A stretch of 59,681 nt of DNA from Gnetum montanum. Lineage: Eukaryota; Streptophyta; Gnetopsida; Gnetales; Gnetaceae. Shown here piece by piece: positions 11,000 through 23,099 of this stretch. The stretch spans positions 247 to 59,927 of the forward strand of contig MNCI01011128.1 of NCBI GenBank assembly GCA_015680685.1. The letters run 5' to 3'. Position numbers and translations under genes: made by a program. Each line of letters starts with the position of its first letter. Within the stretch, counting starts at the first letter, position 1. A model generated the notes under the pieces. It was not told the origin of the DNA. It made no database searches and worked only from the letters and a program-made list of their open reading frames with translations.

Positions 11000-12330
11000 A
11001 TGCCAAGAAGAAAGAGAGGCCTTTATCTGGTCAATTCCCTGATGAATCTCTCCTTGCAGGTGCTATTAATGCACAAATCTCCAATGAACCAAAATGGTAT
11101 GACACTATCCTCACTTATCTGCTCAAGCAAGAACTACTACAAGGGATGGACACTAAAAAGAAACAATAGTTTCTTCACTGACTCAAATATTTCATCGAGA
11201 TTAATGAAAACCTCTACAAGGTTTTTCTTGATGGCTTGGTACGTTGGTGTGTCCCTGATACAAATCAACTGCATGTTCTCTAGGATGCTCACGAAGGTCC
11301 TTGTGGAGGCCGTTATGCTAGGAGACACATGACCATAAAATTCCTCATGGTAGGGTATTACTAGCCAACAATCTTCAGGAATGCACATCAATTCATCTAT
11401 GCTTGTGATCGTTGCCAAAGGGATGGTGGAATGATAGCTCAAATGGAGGGGCCACAACAATGGATACAACCTCTCAAACCATTCAACATTTGGGGCATTG
11501 ACTTTATGGGTCTTATTTCACCTTTATCAAATGCAAAGGCATATATAATAACTGCAGTTAACTATTATACCAAGTGGGTAGAAGCAACAGCCGTCATCGA
11601 CTGTACATCCACCACTATTGCTCAATTTGTACAAAAAAACATCATAAATAGGTTTGATGTACCTCATGCATTAATTTTTAATAATGGAACTCATTTTACA
11701 GGTGCCACTTTTCAGAAGCTCATGCAATGCTTGGGGGTTGAACATAAATTCACAACACCATATCACCCCCCAAGCCAATGGTCAAGTTGAGTTCACTAAT
11801 CGAGAGATTACAAAAATCCTAACACATACCATTAGCAAATACCAAAGGGATTGGAACACTAAATTAAATGATGCCCTTTGGGCCTATCGCTCCACATGGA
11901 AGCTTCCCACAGGTTATTCTCCCTATGAGCTTATGTATGGAAAACTACCAACATTGCCCATCTAATCCGAGCTCCGTACACTCTCTACAGCCTATGACCT
12001 TGACCTAAATCTAAGTCTAGCACAAAAGGAATGATTGATGAACCTTAACTTGCTAGACGAAGATCAGTTAATGGCCCTATCATTCAACGAAACACATAAG
12101 GCATTCATCAAGAAACTTCATGACCTCAAATAAGAAAAGTCAAGTTTCAACCAAGAGACAAGGTTCTCTATTGGAATCCTACACATGTACCCCAACAAAT
12201 CAAATTTCAAACATTTTGGGAAGGACCTTACATCATTGATGAGAATTTTCCATTTGGGGCCATGATCATCTATAAACCTGACATCCCAGACAAGAAACAA
12301 CTAGTCAACATTCAACAAATAAAACCTTTC
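11000..12330 (+). pseudogene. Athila-like integrase remnant
   Basis: The zinc region is partly kept (CDRCQRDGG, about 11404-11430). The core shows WGIDFMG (first Asp), then FNNGTHF where the family has DNG, so the second catalytic Asp is replaced by Asn, then NGQVEFTNRE (Glu). A frameshift lies at about 11770 between the second and third catalytic positions. The C-terminal part to about 12330 is interrupted by stops and runs toward the element's conserved tail SHGGDGH. Confidence 0.87.
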
Positions 12331-14411
12331 CATGAGCCTAAGCCAACCAATGCAACAAACACCTTGTCAAATGGACAACCACACTCAATCTTTTGGATCT
12401 CTCCCTTTCAACTTAGTCATGGGGGAGATGGCCACCATACTAATACCTTAGGAAACTCCTTAGTTTTTGACCTTTTTGTTTTACACATTTTTGATTTTAC
12501 AACTTTTTGTTTTCATCTTCTTTGTTTTACATCTTTATTTTACATATTTGTATTTCTAAGGTTATTGGTCTTTTCTTAGTTTTTGTTTTACACCAATGTT
12601 AATATATTCAATATCTATTGTCTACTCTTTTACTTTCTTTTATGGTTATGTTTACTTATTTTTGATGTGTTTCCCTACTTTTTCTGATAATAAGGTGGTA
12701 GGTACAATGGTAATGCACTACTTGATGGTGATATGCTTTATTTGTAATTTGGTTGTTGATGTTTGGTTTCTGACTTTGAATGTTATTACTGACAACTGGA
12801 ACATGGTTTCTTTTCATGTAACAAGCAGTGAGTCCACATCATCCACCCATCCACATACTCTATGGTTTTCCTTATTTTGGAAGCGTGCAGTCTCTTCTTC
12901 ATTAATATAACTTTAATAAATTGGTGACTTGTGTAGTTTCTAGAATCAAGAAGGAATCAAAGGTTTGGACAAGGTGTCACTTCAAAGGGATGTGGTATCC
13001 TTTGTGTTTTTCTATTTTCTTGTGTGCAAGAGTGTTCTCGTAAGCTTCTCACCATTCTGCGTCATTTCATAATAGGAAGTCAAATAAGTCCTTGCATGGT
13101 GTGGTCCTCATCACAAAAAAAAAGATGAGGATTCAAAGCACACTCCTTGGACAAAATAAATGCAAAAAATGCATGGGTGTTTGCATGGTATGGTTTCCAT
13201 TTAAAAAAACATGGAAATTCAAAGCACACCCCTTAGACCAAATAAAAGGATTACAAGCATTGGTTATGAGACTTGTCTTGTCTCCTCTAACTAAGGCCTA
13301 TTCTCACTTCCTATCTTCACTCCAATTTGGAATGGTGGTTGTTTTGTGGGAGCATTCTTATGTCTCAGGGGATGGACTTGCCTTAGAATGTTGATGCGAA
13401 GTCATTGAAAGTGGTTGGTTTTGATCTAGACTGAGGAAGGATCCTACCAAGTTAATTAATCACAAACTCCATGAGGGACTTCACGTGACCATAATTAGGA
13501 ACTCCATTCCACTCTCTTTATCATCCATCTATGCTTTTCATGCCTCACCTCATTGCTAGTTTCATGTTTTGATTCAATGTTCTAGTTTGATGTGTCAAGT
13601 TTCTTAATCAGTTACTTTTGGGTTTTTGTACTTAACTTTCCATAACCATTAATCATCCATAGGGCATAAAAGGCCTATGCCTACTTTGGGGAGGACCCAC
13701 TTGCATATCTATTAGTTTGGTTAAGTTAAGTTCTTTACCCTTAGACATTGTTACAATCAAATTCTTTTTATTTACCCCATCCATATCATCCAATTATATG
13801 TACATTCACAACTATTTGTAATGAACTTTTTTTTATTGTTGTGAATACCCTCTTTACAATATTCCTTGTGTTAAGCTTTTTCTAAATTGTATGGATTTCT
13901 TCTCTTATTTAACCCATTCATTAGTCTTTCCACTAACAACATCAAGCAGTCAATCTATGACAATCAAAACCTAGCTAGATAAAATCACCAACGAGACAAA
14001 GTACTCAACCATTATCTATTGCACTATAAATACTAATCCTTGGTTTTGTTGTGATTATAGTGGGAAGCGTGGACTGGAAGCGGGACTATCGTCGTCAAGG
14101 AGGATGCAACCATATCACTCGCAAGAGATTGTTCCTGACCGTTGGATCTATTCTACCTCTCCCTCATTCTTCTGTTGCCAAGAGAGCTTGGATGTCCTTT
14201 AGATCCATTGGTATTCTTTCCTATTTTCATGAACACCCAATGTTGTACACCATTGTAATATTGTATGCTCAGGCACTTTTGTATTTATCTGTTTTCTCTA
14301 TGTCACTCTGCATGTCAGTCAAATAAGTCCACACCCCCTATGATATTTTGTAAAGGACTTGTTCCTCTTCTTCTATACTCGAGGATGAGTTTTCATTCAA
14401 TAGTGGGGGTA
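12331..14411 (+). other. 3' UTR of the Athila-like element
   Basis: After the tail of pol the sequence is T-rich with repeated TTTGTTTTACA words. It then shares blocks with the 3' UTRs of the copies at 19291-21156, 32312-34231 and 49851-51720. An example is the stretch around 13180-13260 with AAAGCACACCCCTTAGAC, which reads in reverse complement in the minus-strand copies. No ORF longer than about 110 codons is supported as real. It ends in the polypurine tract AGTGGGGGTA. Confidence 0.7.
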
Positions 14412-15234
14412 TGATAAATCATGTTTTTCAATGCTCCGATATCAAGGTGGCTGTGATATCAGGTACACAATATCGAGTATGCGATATCGTGGCCCAAGAT
14501 GGATTCGATATCAAAGGGTTAATCTTGGGTCTATAAATATAGCACCTAGCTGCACAATTGGGAGTAAGTTTTTAGCAGTCAAGTAGTGACACTCTTGTAG
14601 TTTTTCCATTTGAAAGTTAGAATATTTTTCAAATGCCCGCAACAGGAGGTCTAATGATGTACCTAGGCACACCATTATGTTGGCAATAAAGACGAGCTAT
14701 TTGATCCATTCCTTATAGTAGTTGATATTTTCTTTCTTATGCATTTATATTTCATGCAATTTATATTAATGTTATTTATGAAGTAATTAATTTTGATTAA
14801 TCAAGAAACTTATTAAGATTCACAAGCATGACCCCCTTCAAGCATACGTGTGACACTTGGTAGCTCAAAAACAATTAGCGTTTGACAACCCAATAGTGGT
14901 CGTATGAAGTTTAGGATGTGTCCAAGAAGTGGGAACGGTTACTTGTGTTAGGCTAGATTAGACTATAGTTTACTTAGCAATTAATCACTCTTATTCTTGT
15001 TCTAGGTGAGTAATTCCATAAAAATACAAAATAATAAAAATCATATGCCTCAGTCACACTTAACCATACAATTGCATTTCACAAGTGGGACTGGGAAGAA
15101 AACAAACGAGCAACATGCACACACCATTTAGCTCTAGTGTACTTAGTAATTATAATCTGCAGAATTTAACCGAATTGCACATGAATGCTTATGATTCATA
15201 TGGTTGGGCGTAGGGGGTATCTTGCTACTCATCA
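14412..15234 (+). mobile_element. 3' LTR of the Athila-like element (823 bp)
   Basis: Starts TGATAAATCATG directly after the polypurine tract and ends CTACTCATCA; the family ends are TGATGAG and CTCATCA. U3 contains several GATATC-centred palindromes (about 14438-14515), then a TATA box (CTATAAATATAG, about 14531). The sequence aligns with the other family LTRs, including the motif TAGTCAACATG-type PBS-side end seen here as GGGCGTAGGGGGTATC. Confidence 0.85.
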
Positions 15235-15415
15235 TTTACTTTATGAAATCTAGAATACTTTTCTTTTATAGTTGTCTATTTAAACTACTTAAATATATTT
15301 TGAACAAAACTTTTTTTACTTGGGATTTTTTATTGTTGATGTATTTTTTACAAGTTAAGGTATTTGAAAGATCCATCATATTTATATAGATATAATTAAA
15401 CTTTAGTTATATTTG

Positions 15416-16247
15416 TGATGAGTGATAGGTATCCCCTATGTCCAATCATACCAATCACAAGTGTTCACTAATGATTTAGTCAAACTTTGTATACTTAGTT
15501 ATCCAAGGGGCCAATATTCCTAAATAGTGAATCATGTAGTTGCAAGGTCATTATCTTCCTAACTCACACTTGTGTGTTATTAGTATGTATGGTTGAGTGT
15601 AATTAAGGCCCATGGTGTATATTTTTGTAATTATTTTTTGGATATTTTTATCCTAACAACTAGATGATTGAATAAAATTTTAATAATTAATTTGCTAACT
15701 AATAAGCTAATCTAGTAACTAACTATCCTAACATGAAGTAACTATTCCCACTTGCCATACACTTCCCAAACTAATGTTAATGCTACTAGGTTACTAAGTG
15801 GCTATTATTGGGTGTAGCAAATACCCACTGCTAGGATTATTAAGCATTTACAAATTATGCTTAAAGTGGTCATACTCATGTGTTTATGATTAATAACATT
15901 AATAATATTAATTACTTAATTATGGGTAGTAATGAAAAATGCAAGTAAAGTAAAGTGCATAAAAGTAAAGTTAAGCTAGTTTAAGTGCTGCAATGAATAT
16001 GGGAAATCTTGATTTTATTGTCATCATGATAATGTGTTCAGGTACAAGGGCATTTGAATAAAACTTTGTACAATCTCTTAGATCCACACTGTGGACACTC
16101 GAAGGGAAAACATTCTAGCTCTAGGAAAACTAAAGTACAAGATTTGGACCAAGACTATGATTGAAACATGTCATAAATGCAAGGGATGCACACATTTATA
16201 TAGGCAATATATGCATCAATGTATCCTATCTTATTAATGTTCCATCA
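15416..16247 (-). mobile_element. 3' LTR of the minus-strand Athila-like element (832 bp)
   Basis: On the plus strand it starts TGATGAGTGATAGGTATCCCC and ends CCATCA, immediately followed by the complement of a polypurine tract. A TATA box reads TATATAAAT on the minus strand (about 16193-16201). The flanking pentamer on the left is ATTTG. The right end of this LTR abuts the element's own interior, so it is the 3' copy. Confidence 0.85.
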
Positions 16248-16482
16248 TACCCCCACGAATGATTGAAAACTCATCCTCATGTGAACAAAATTAGGATTGA
16301 GTTTCTTACTAAATTGGGAGTTATGGAATTTATTAACTAAAAGATAGACTAAATGATTCTTAACTAACTCTGAGTGCCAGATCATAGAGGATTACAAAAA
16401 CTAGTGTCCATTACAACAAAATTGGACACTTTACAAAAATTTTAGTAGGTGTCTATAGGATTGCTAAGGACATGATGAAGTT

Positions 16483-19290
16483 TCAAACAGTGCCTAGAGG
16501 TTGAGGATCTTGTATTGTTGATGGTCCCTTGTCACATCCTAATTCTAGTGGAGGTTGAGGTTGGCCTACTACTGTCGCTACTTTTGTTGGAAGTTTGAAG
16601 GCATCTAGAAGTGTCTTTATTTTCTTCTCTTTGCTTTATGGGTCATATGCAATTTGCATGACTTCACTAATGTGGATCGATGCAAGGATGTTCCATACAT
16701 ATAGCATGGAAGGAAACATTTCCTTCGCAATGACAAACCAAGCTATGAATTGTTTTCATTCGATGTTGATCATCTTTACTAGGATATGCAACTCCTGGTA
16801 GTTATTCATTCTTCTAGCTAAGTTTTCAAAAAAAAATCATTGGTTAGTGAATCTAATCTTAAGAACTTCAAGCTCCACATTGGTTGTCTTCAAATTTTGT
16901 TTTGTCTCCTTGTGGATATTAAATTCTACCTCATAGAGGAGGTAAGAACTCTAAACTTGGCCTCCCTACTATCAACATCATAAATTTTACATAATGGAGG
17001 TTAATTGGCTCCATGTACTTAGTCATCTCTTCAATTTACAACTTCTTTAGGTAGATTTCAATCTTATTGAATGCATTCAGTCCATCAAAGATGGGCTACC
17101 ATACATCTCCTCTTGATTGGAATTGCTAGAGACCCTCATTCATTTTTGCCTTCACAAATTGAATTTCTTTTTCATTGACCTCTTTGAGGAGCCCAACCTA
17201 GTCCCTATAATGATTTTTCAATTGCTCAAATTTTAGAGATTAGTTGTTCCAAGCGACCAAATCAATGGTAGTGTTCTAATAAAGGGCATAAACTTCCTCC
17301 ATTGAGAAATTTCAATTTTCTACTACCAACCTCTTTAAATCCAAATTCACATTGGTGAGGTCCTCCTGCTACTAATGTATTATTTCCATCATTTGGTCCT
17401 TTTTTTTTCCTTAGTGTTGCACAAGAAATAATTATCCGTAGTGAGAGCCAAGTTCTCTCTTTAAACTTATGATAGATCCTTGTCAGTGTTGAAGGTCATA
17501 GCTTCTAACAATGATGCATTGAAGATCATGGCCTCCTTCACATTCTTGGCATATTGGAGTCTTAAGTAAAGCTATTAGAAAGTTTCATCCCTAGTAAGCT
17601 TGGGCTTGAGAATTGCAAGATCAAAGAGATAGGCCCATAACTTTGCAACTTTAGTGATCAACGACTAATTAACAATGGTGGCCTCCTTCAACTATGTGTT
17701 GCTAATTAATAGTTTGCCCCTTATCTTGAGTAGCTATGACTGACTTGCAAGAATATTATCTAGAAGATCAAAGATCTTCAAAAATGGTTGCCAAGTTCCA
17801 ACACTTCCTCATGTTGGGCAGTGCTTATCTAATCACTCCTTGCTCCTACAGACACACAAATGTTTGCCATGGTGGAAATGTCAACCATTGATGCTGCAGG
17901 ATCATTTAGGGCTTTAGCCACCCTATTAGCCATTACCTCCACCACTCTCTCCTAGCCTTTGTGTTACATGATCAGGAAAATTGACCCCTCACCTTCCTCC
18001 AACATAACAAAAAAGACCATAGCATTTCCTAAAATTTTAGAAAATTTTTGTCCTTGAATAGAAAATTTGACCTCTCAAGCACTTAGATTGGACCTAGCAA
18101 GTTCTTGGTTTCTTTGTGTGGAGAATAGTAAGACAATCTCATTGTCTAGCCAAATGATAGTCCTTACAACCTCATTTAGGTGGCTCATGGTTAAATGATA
18201 GATAGATGATTCTTCACCACCTGTAGAGCTCTATTGCTACTCTCAAATTTTTTTAATCATTCAACAGCTACACATGCCTGAGGTCTAAATTCTAGAGCTA
18301 CAAGTGGTGGTGGTAGCTACTCCTCTTATTGCAACTTGGTTGCTACCTTACCTTTCATCCTCTCCTACTAGGATGTGATAGAAGCATGGTGGACCATATC
18401 ATTAGAATAGCGAGCTATTCCTCCTCTTTTGTATAGTTTGTGAATTAGGCATGGAAAGGAGAGTGTCTTCCTTCCCTTCTCATTTTCTTTAAACTTCTTT
18501 TCAATTTCCAAATAAATAAGTTAAGGAAGGTTGACTAGGAATTTCCCACTTAGAGTAGCACATGCTTACATAGATAAGACTATCACCTTGTTGGGCTGCA
18601 TCATTGGATTTAAGTGGTAGGTTGCAATCTTGAAATATGAATGCTCTGCCTTTGTGATGGCATTGTACTCCTTGCAGTCCACTCCATAGCATCCCTAGAC
18701 CCATTCTTTCTTAGCCTCCAGATTTTTCTGTTTAAGATTTCATCCAAGTTGGTCCTAGTATTTGGCAACCCAAGGGCCTTAATAATATCTTCAATCGAGT
18801 AGAAGATGATGATGTCCTTGATTTTAACTAATGCATCTCCTTGTCAGTTGTTCCAAAATAAGTATGTCTCCCCCATGTACCATTGTCTACTGTTGAAGAG
18901 AATGGGTCACATGGAAGACCCTTAGAGTTGTATGCGGACATCCTTTGGTGTTAGTTCTAATAAGGTTCCAAAGTTCAACTTCTAAAAAATTGAACTTTGG
19001 ACCACTTTAGTCCTTATCCTTTCTAGGCAAGCCTCAGTCAAAGTGACCTCTAGGCTAGGCCTTAACCTAAGAACTTCATCTTGCCTAGACTGGTCCATTT
19101 TAGAAGTAGGAATCTGGTGAACAAATTTCACTTCAAGCTCCTCCAAAGGGATCTAGCGGAATGGATTACTTCAAATGCTTGTTCTTAAGACTATTGTGGT
19201 TACTGCTACTAGCCCCTTCCTCTTCTCAGTCACTTCTCCCTAGGCTGGGAGGGTCCTCTTGCATGCAATCCTCGTTTCGATGTCATTTGT
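16483..19290 (-). pseudogene. Unrecognised extra ORF between pol and 3' LTR (copy 1)
   Basis: The minus strand encodes, through several stops, a protein of about 930 residues that matches the region 46980-49850 along its length. Conserved stretches are EVKFVHQIP near the N-terminus, WYMGETYLFWNN, NLPxLIYLEIEKKFKENE, and a C-terminus rich in Gln and Pro (GQPQPP) ending PLGTV before the same stop position (16483-16485) as in the other copy. The middle is charged and Gln/Leu/Lys-rich, suggesting coiled coil. I do not recognise the family. The position corresponds to the env-like ORF of Athila elements, but I see no clear membrane segment. Confidence 0.7.
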
Positions 19291-21156
19291 GATCACAAAC
19301 ATAATCCATGATTATATTATTACTGCATAATCCTTAGTTATTGTGATATCTTTCTCATTAGATCATGTTAAGTTTGGGCTTGTTTATGATCTTAGCTAGT
19401 TGGATTATTTTAATATTATTTTATTTGTTAGCTATCGTAGTTTATGTGATGGTCTTAACCCTTTATGATAGTTTATTTTAGTACGATTTTAATCAATTGA
19501 ACAAAGGTCTATGCCCCCATGACATAAAGCTTACCTTCAGTAGCATGAGGAAGGAAAAATGGGCTAAATCATGTTAACAGTTTAAAAGTTATGATGTTTG
19601 GAAGGCTTGTGGGCTTTGAAAATGGCAAAAACTCCCCTTTCTTCTATGAAAAATGATGCAAAAATGGCTAAGGATTGTGCATATTTATACATTTTTATGC
19701 TACATTAATGGGGCTACGTCGACTCATCCACTACATCAACGATGCTACATCAATGTAGTTGTTCTTAATAATTTTACACATAAGAGAAAAGAAGAATTTT
19801 TCATGAGTTCAAGGATGAAATGAGAGCCCAATGGAAACTATAAAAACACCAAATGATGGCAATAACATGGAAGAGGATAATGTTAACTTGGGAAAAGGAG
19901 TTTGAGTAGGTTTGGATGAATTCAATAGGCCAAAAGTAAGCAAATGTGGATGTTGGAATGCAATGGGAGGAGATTGATCACAAACTTGACTGATGGATAG
20001 GAAGTTTAACTCAAGAGAGGTCAAAGGGAATGCAAGTAGATCCTCCCCAAAGTAGGACTATGCTCATGATGCCCTTACATGCCCTCATCCCAAGAAGTCC
20101 GTAAGCACCAAGGATGATTAATGGTCATTTCAAGTTAAAAATCATACCTAATGGAGTAAATGTCATAGGAGTATGGAATCCTTAAAACAAAGGGGTCAGG
20201 TAACTATGATATGAGGTAGTGGGATGGTATGTGATGGTTGGAGCATGATAGTAGAGAGAGAAAATGGTGGGTATGTGATCTACATCAAGGTCACATGAGA
20301 TCCTTTCGAAGTTGGTGATTAGGATGATTTGATACTAGCCCATCCTTAGTTTAGACCAAGTCCATCCATTATTAGTGACTTCACATTATCATATCCTAGC
20401 CCTTTGACTAGCAAGAGTTCATGAGAATTCCCAAATGATAAGCACCACTCCAAAAGAAAAGTAAAAGAGAAAAAGGAAGATAGAAAGGGCCTTAGTTAGA
20501 GGGGTGCCTTCAAGCATGGGTAACATATCTTTCTAGCCAAATAACCAATACTTTTAGCCCATTATTATGTCTAAGAGGTGTTCTTTGAATTCTTGTGTAT
20601 GTGTTTTGTAACTTTTTTTCTATCACAAGAACCACACCATGCAAAGACAAGCTTCCTTTAATGGTCAATAATAATTGTGGTGAGAGACCAATGGACAAGA
20701 ATAATAAAACTTGAAAAACATATTGGGAAAAGAATATGACAAGTTTTCTTGAAGTCACATCCTTTCTCATTCCTCCTTAGTTGATTCTAACTCTATTAAA
20801 TAGCCAAATCATTAGTCACTTTTAGTTTCAATTAGAAGGACCTCCTATTCTCAAGACATAGAGCCTCTGTAGAATGGGTGGAATGGATGAATGTCATGGT
20901 CCCCTTACCTGTTATCATGAGAAAACTAACAACTTGTCAATAGACATCATAATTGAAAGACAAAAAATTAGTTCATGAGCAAATTAATCATTACATTCAT
21001 AATCACATTCTTTAACTTCTTGTATTAACAACAGTAGTGGAATAAAAGAAAGATTTTTTATGAAACAAGTTAAAATATTGAAAGGGAAGATAAAAGATAA
21101 AAGAAAAAGAAAAAATATATAAAATAATTGATAAAATAGTCAAGAAAATGAAAAAA
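19291..21156 (-). other. 3' UTR of the minus-strand Athila-like element
   Basis: Non-coding sequence shared with the other copies. 20040-20120 (CTCCCCAAAGTAGG...AAGTCCGTAAGC) matches 33000-33070 and 50650-50720; 20530-20650 matches 33470-33610 and 50960-51070. It ends abruptly at 21156 against the truncated LTR of the inserted element. About 0.5 kb that should connect it to integrase is missing. Confidence 0.7.
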
Positions 21157-21501
21157 TCTATCCCTTAGAGGGAATCTAGCACTGCAACCATGGTTAGGCC
21201 TATAACCTAGCTAGAAGGGATGGTCAGTCCACTTCCTTTCCCACTTCACCTAGCTTCCCGTGAGACTTGCCTATACTAGCTCTGCCACTTCATGCTGGCA
21301 CGACCTCTAACCCTGAGTATAAATGCCTTAGGTCAAACCCCCAAAGGTTACCTTAAGAGACACAACTTTTATTACAACATGTCCTTTAGGGTCTCAATTA
21401 CAACTACCCTTTTAGGTCTTGTTAAGATAACAATAACACTTGTTATGAAGAGACATCATCTTCATTAGGCAATAACATCATTTGGGAATGGGAATGTGAT
21501 A
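21157..21501 (-). mobile_element. 3' LTR (truncated) of the non-autonomous element
   Basis: Aligns with 25686-26016, sharing for example GCACTGC, CATGGTTAGGC and TATAAATGCCTTAGGTC. About 230 bases of the LTR end nearest position 21157 are absent compared with the right copy. The two copies are clearly diverged, so the insertion is old. Confidence 0.8.
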
Positions 21502-21939
21502 ATCTACCCCCCTTAGGTTTCGTTCGTCCTCAAATAAGTTCAGGTTCTCTATTTTTTTCCAGCTCCAATGCTTTCTTTCATGATTTTGTGCTCCAATAAT
21601 TTAATTTCTCCTTTGAACTTGAAGTTGTTTCTTGCTTATTCTATAAACAAAATATATGTGAGAAAAATTATATGTAAAATTAAATATTACTTTCTTGATA
21701 CTTACTTCATTGTCTAAGATAATGACAAAAGGTGAATTAAAGATTTATCAACCACTAATCACCAATCCTAACTAGGGTCACACAAAGTGTAACTTGGATT
21801 TGGTTACCCAAGTGAAGGTAGGGAAAATTCTTTATCCCCAGTTTTTATTATCATAGATATTTTACCTATCTGAATGAAATATAAATTAAATAATGAATAA
21901 AATAATAAGATTAATCAAATAAAAGTAAGAATGAGATAC

Positions 21940-23088
21940 TTCTTGGTCTTGATCAACCTTATGAACTGATGTGAGTAATTATAATTCTACCATAAAACGT
22001 GGTATGGGATCAGATGGTCTTGTTCAAGATGGCAAGGCTTGATCTTGATTCCTCTCAACTTCTTCTTTAGAAGTCAACTCTAGTAACTTGGTAACTTGAA
22101 AGAATCATGCATCGTACCAAATATAATCTAGAGTCTCAATGAAGAATGTTGTTGATCCATCCTCATTAATCATTGCAAAGTAATTTGTAAACTATGATTC
22201 TTGATGAATATGCAGAATATGCACTAGTTAATGGAATTGCATGCTGAATTGATGGAATAACATCTTCTTCAATTGAGGTTCATCTTCCAAATATTTCTTT
22301 ACAGATCCATATTTTAAGAATTGATAAATGCTACTTCCAACTTTTGCATTGAAGTCTCCATAAAGAATAAATGGAACTAGATCAGTATAACTTAGTAATA
22401 ACTTATTCTTCAAACTTTCTTCTATTTACTTAATCAAATATGCTCCTTGACATAGTCTCATATCTGAACATATTGGTTTGGCAATCAAATGTGTGTTAAC
22501 CATGCATACACATCTTCCTGATAGATGAACTTTTAGAATCACTACCAAGGCTATGTGACTTTTCCAAAATCTTAACTATTCTTTCTTTCCTATTGCTTGA
22601 AGATCTAGAATTTCAAAAAGCATATTTTCTAAACTCCATTCAAATCTTTGCATCAATTCAAACTTATCTTCTTTATAAAATATCACACAACCATCCATGT
22701 TGTAATTTCTGCAATATGCTAATCTATATGGCTTAAAAGAAGAACTTCCATAAGAACCTTTTTGCTTATAGATACCTCTGTATCCCATCTTTCGCAAGTC
22801 TAGTTGGAATTGATATAGAAAGTCCCACGGTAAGACTTCTCATAAGCACAAGACATTAGCATCCAAATCTTTTAACTCTGCTAAGATGCATGGGTATCAA
22901 TATTCATGCCAATCCAAGGCCCATGATTCACATAACAAATATTGTTTCTCACTTGCTAAAGATCTTGCAAGCACATTGTATGTTGCAAATTTCATTCTCA
23001 TTCTTGGATTCTCTTCTAAATCATTTCTCTTCATGAGTATCATACTCCTTGTCAAAATGAGATTTTGAGTCTCCATGTTGTTTTTCAA
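21940..23088 (-). pseudogene. CCR4/nocturnin-type deadenylase-like retrocopy (EEP superfamily)
   Basis: Minus-strand translation gives one endonuclease/exonuclease/phosphatase domain without introns. In order: FATYNVLARSLAS and WALDWHEY (N-terminal strand, as in CCR4's YNVLA...WAL), a residual Glu in the LCL-stop-EV block (normally LCLQEV), MGYRGIYKQKGS, MDGCVIFYKEDKFEL, MVNTHL, YGDFNAKVGS with the catalytic Asp and Asn, LDYIWYD, and a final block where the expected SDH reads SDP. CCR4 proteins remove poly(A) tails in cytoplasmic mRNA turnover. At least six in-frame stops make this copy inactive. Lack of introns over 1.1 kb suggests a reverse-transcribed mRNA. Its sense orientation within the LTR element suggests capture by that element, although a separate earlier retroposition is possible. 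Confidence 0.82.
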
Positions 23089-23099
23089 TATGTTTCGAT

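Larger units (their letters stand above)
6841..15234 (+). mobile_element. Athila-like Ty3/gypsy element, decayed, 5' end not in window
   Basis: Gag, protease, RT, RNase H and integrase remnants occur in the usual order on the plus strand. They are followed by a 2.1-kb 3' UTR, a polypurine tract (AGTGGGGGTA, ending at 14411) and a 3' LTR. Many stops and several frameshifts make it inactive. The 5' LTR and the first part of gag are missing here, probably displaced upstream by the Tat-like insertion. The five bases after the 3' LTR, TTTAC, are the predicted target duplication. Confidence 0.85.
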
